DNA from: Paraburkholderia silvatlantica | Lineage (GTDB): Bacteria > Pseudomonadota > Gammaproteobacteria > Burkholderiales > Burkholderiaceae | DNA length: 64,000 nt | NCBI RefSeq assembly: GCF_003096715.1 | Contig: NZ_QEOL01000013.1 | Coordinates: forward strand, 1-64,000 | Reading direction: 5' to 3' | Part shown: piece by piece, positions 61,944-64,000 of the stretch | Layout: each line of letters begins with the position of its first letter | Position numbering within the stretch: the stretch's first letter is position 1 | Notes under the pieces: model-generated | The model's input: the letters and a program-made list of their open reading frames with translations, nothing else | Told to the model about the DNA's origin: nothing | Database searches by the model: none | Position numbers and translations under genes: made by a program

Positions 61944-63494
61944 TTACTTCCAGCTGGCCTGATAAAAGCGCGGCAGCTCGTCGGGCCACGGCTGGAAGTT
62001 CAGGTCCGACGTGAATGCGTAGTTGGTCGAGTACGAGAACAGCGGCGCCCAGTACGCCTGTTCGCTGATGCGTTTCAACGCGGCTGCGTAGTGGGCCTTG
62101 CGCTCGGTGGGGTCGTTCGAGGCATCGGCGATGCCGATGTCCTTCATCACGGCCGGATCTTTCGCGGTGTCGTCGGGGCCGCCCTTGAAGAACGCGCCCA
62201 GCGATGCAGAGGCGTCGTTGACGGAATACGAACCCCACGCCTGGAACGTCATCGGCGTCTTGCCAGCGCGATACGCGGTGCGCAGCGCCGCATACTGGAG
62301 GTAATGCAGGTGCGCGACGATGCCGACCTTGCGCAGGTCGCCAATGATCGCTTCCGCGTAGTCGCGCTCGCGATATGCGTAAAGGTCCGTCTCGAAGCCA
62401 TTGGGGTAGCCGGCTTCCTTCAGCAGTTCCCGCGCCTTCGCCGGGTCGTAGCCGTACCTGAGCGCGACGCTCGCATCGCAGCCGAACTGCGTGTGGAAGC
62501 ACGGCGCATAGATAGGCTGGCTGCCGCCGCGCACGAGGTCGTTCGCGAGTGCCGCGCGATTGACCGCATAGTTGACAGCTTGCCGCACGCGCACGTCCCT
62601 GAACGGCGAATTGGGCGCCGACGTGCCCTGGTCGTCCATCGTCAGGAAGCCGATACGCATCGTCTCGCCGCCGGCGACCGTCAGGTTCGGCGTCGCTTTC
62701 AGCGATTGCGCCTGGTCGGCTGGTACTCGCCAGATCCAGTCCACGGCGCCGGTCATCAGTTGTGCGGCGCGCGTTTCCGGGTCCGGGATCACGACGAAGC
62801 GGATCGTGCCTATCTTCGGCTGGCCGAGGGGGCTGCCGCTGAAGTAGTTCGAATTCTTAACGAGCGTTACCCCGACACCAGGCTGGATCGACGTGACGCG
62901 ATACGGGCCGGTGCCGACCGGCGCCTTGCTGAAACCTTCCGGACCAACCTTGCGGAAGTACGCTTCAGGGTAGATCGGCAACGGTCCGGCGAGGTATTCG
63001 AGCGCGGCTGGAAACGGCGCTTTCAGCTGGATGCGTACCTGGTAGTCACTGACCTTCTGTGCCCCCTTGATCCAGTCTACGTTCTGCCGTGTGATGACTT
63101 TCGAGTCCGGTGCGGTCATGTAGTTGAACGTGAACGCAACATCAGCGGCGGTGAACGGGTCGCCGTTCTGGAATTTGACGTCATGGCGCAGATCGAGCAG
63201 CAGCGAGGTCGGCGATTCCCATTTCCATGCGGTGGCCAGTTCCGGTTTGAACTGGCCGGTCGCGGGGTCCTCGTAGATCAGGTTATCCCAGATGAGGTGC
63301 GCGAGGATCACCCCTTCACGCAGGTTGTTCTGATAGGCGGATACGTTCTCGACTTCGCTGTCCGATGCATAGACCAGGGTGTCGTGCGCCTTGTCCGCGA
63401 ATGCATGCGTTGCGCACAACAGCGACGACAGGGCAACGGATGAGCCGGCGATGAAGCGGACGGCATTCCGGATTCGACCAGCGTGAAGGTTCAT
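61944..63494 (-). CDS. peptide ABC transporter substrate-binding protein
   Basis: 516 residues, SBP family 5. A Sec signal peptide (FIAGSSVALSSLLCATHAFA, cut before DKAHDT) directs it to the periplasm; the two-lobed fold shows LRHDVKFQNGDPFTAADVAFTFN, GTGPYRV and AYWAPLFSYSTNYAF. First gene of the five-gene transporter plus peptidase unit, divergent from a LysR regulator. Ligand class (di-/oligopeptides or glutathione-like) is not resolved. Confidence 0.9.
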   Translation of the reverse strand: MNLHAGRIRNAVRFIAGSSVALSSLLCATHAFADKAHDTLVYASDSEVENVSAYQNNLREGVILAHLIWDNLIYEDPATGQFKPELATAWKWESPTSLLLDLRHDVKFQNGDPFTAADVAFTFNYMTAPDSKVITRQNVDWIKGAQKVSDYQVRIQLKAPFPAALEYLAGPLPIYPEAYFRKVGPEGFSKAPVGTGPYRVTSIQPGVGVTLVKNSNYFSGSPLGQPKIGTIRFVVIPDPETRAAQLMTGAVDWIWRVPADQAQSLKATPNLTVAGGETMRIGFLTMDDQGTSAPNSPFRDVRVRQAVNYAVNRAALANDLVRGGSQPIYAPCFHTQFGCDASVALRYGYDPAKARELLKEAGYPNGFETDLYAYRERDYAEAIIGDLRKVGIVAHLHYLQYAALRTAYRAGKTPMTFQAWGSYSVNDASASLGAFFKGGPDDTAKDPAVMKDIGIADASNDPTERKAHYAAALKRISEQAYWAPLFSYSTNYAFTSDLNFQPWPDELPRFYQASWK

Positions 63495-63659
63495 GGATGG
63501 GTTCCCCGTGACAGGACTTCACTGTTGAACTTGGCAGGCTGGTGTCGAGACTATCCGGGGAATTTTGTTGCGACTATGATCGAATAAATAATCTTGCGTT
63601 GCCGAAACGGCAATTCATTCGTGGCGCCGGCGGTGCGCTTCCGGTCCCGTGGAGCGGAC

Positions 63660-64000
63660 ATGAAACAGCATCACCTGCAGGAAACGGCGCTGCGTTACTT
63701 TCTCGATGTCGTTCGTACCGGCTCGATCAGCGTATCGTCGGAGCGGCTGAACGTGGCCGGCTCCGCGATCAGCCGCCAGATCGCGGGACTCGAAAGCGCG
63801 CTGGACACAGCGCTGTTCGAGCGCCGGTCGCGCGGCATGGTCGCGACCGCAGCGGGGGAAATGCTGGCGGCGTATGCGTCGCGCGTCGCACTCGAAGCGG
63901 ACCGCATCGTGCAGGACATCGAGGCGCTGCACGGTGTGCGGCGCGGCAAGGTCCGGCTCGCCTCGTCGGATGGCGGGGCGATCGAGTTTCTGCCGCACGT
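63660..64000 (+). CDS. LysR-family regulator (5' part, cut by window edge)
   Basis: 113 codons visible: MKQHHLQETALRYFLDVVRTG then SISVSSERLNVAGSAISRQIAGLESALDTALFERRSRGMVATAAGEM, the winged helix-turn-helix of LysR regulators, followed by the start of the effector domain. GGAG lies 7 nt before the ATG at 63660. Divergent from the peptide transporter operon across 165 nt, so it likely controls that operon. Confidence 0.87.
   Translation, partial: MKQHHLQETALRYFLDVVRTGSISVSSERLNVAGSAISRQIAGLESALDTALFERRSRGMVATAAGEMLAAYASRVALEADRIVQDIEALHGVRRGKVRLASSDGGAIEFLPH

Noticed and set aside
1..64000. CRISPR arrays, rRNA genes and complete tRNA genes
   Set aside because: No regularly spaced direct repeats of 20-40 nt and no rRNA or complete tRNA cloverleaf were seen on either strand; only the tRNA-Lys fragment at 48658 was found.

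Overview
The window looks like chromosomal DNA of a high-GC betaproteobacterium, most likely Burkholderia sensu lato (Paraburkholderia/Caballeronia-like). The inference rests on gene content: UbiM, a DUF4148 lipoprotein, a GNA1162/DUF799 lipoprotein, a D-cysteine desulfhydrase, many SDR/AraC pairs, and GC-rich codon use. All protein calls come from reading translations and motifs; no database search was run.

Region 1 (about 1-36.8 kb) is ordinary accessory chromosome. It holds an alpha/beta hydrolase, D-cysteine desulfhydrase, hemerythrin-ubiM, a zinc-ribbon membrane protein, a DUF799 lipoprotein, an AraC/SDR divergon, a very glycine-rich secreted protein, a metallophosphoesterase and a purine nucleoside permease-type protein. 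A five-gene minus-strand unit follows: response regulator, sensor kinase, outer-membrane factor, adaptor and HME-type RND pump. Then come a glycosyltransferase, stress-type proteins, two SDRs facing an AraC regulator, an aldo-keto reductase, and nnrS with a probable NsrR operator. Several truncated genes (hydrolase, GntR, TetR) are scattered here. A candidate small RNA lies at 36.2-36.3 kb.

Region 2 (about 36.9-39.0 kb) is plasmid and transposon debris: two head-to-head IS21 istA fragments meeting in a perfect 44-bp palindrome, then a frameshifted ParA-like ATPase and two small partner genes.

Region 3 (39.0-47.1 kb) is the most interesting part and has visibly lower GC. A MocR-type regulator (minus) faces a plus-strand gene train. 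The train begins with a 27-residue peptide gene that has a strong ribosome binding site. It continues with three paralogous heme-oxygenase-like diiron-type proteins, each with an N-terminal domain resembling a peptide-recognition winged helix. A class III aminotransferase, an EamA exporter and a GNAT acetyltransferase complete it. Starts and stops overlap or lie close throughout. I infer an undescribed peptide-derived natural product (RiPP-like) cluster with its own regulator, export and possible self-protection.

Region 4 (47.2-56.8 kb) is a scrapyard: IS3 and IS701 fragments, a broken ImmA/DUF4411 toxin module, a tRNA-Lys 3' fragment (probable att scar), virB6, vapBC, a stretch dense in a CGCA motif, and cyanase. 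The cyanate-type ABC genes are broken, and a sigma-54 activator is fused to a permease tail on one side and an M20 peptidase fragment on the other.

Region 5 (56.8-64 kb) is an intact peptide-uptake operon (M20 dipeptidase, two ABC ATPases, two permeases, binding protein) facing a LysR regulator cut by the window edge.
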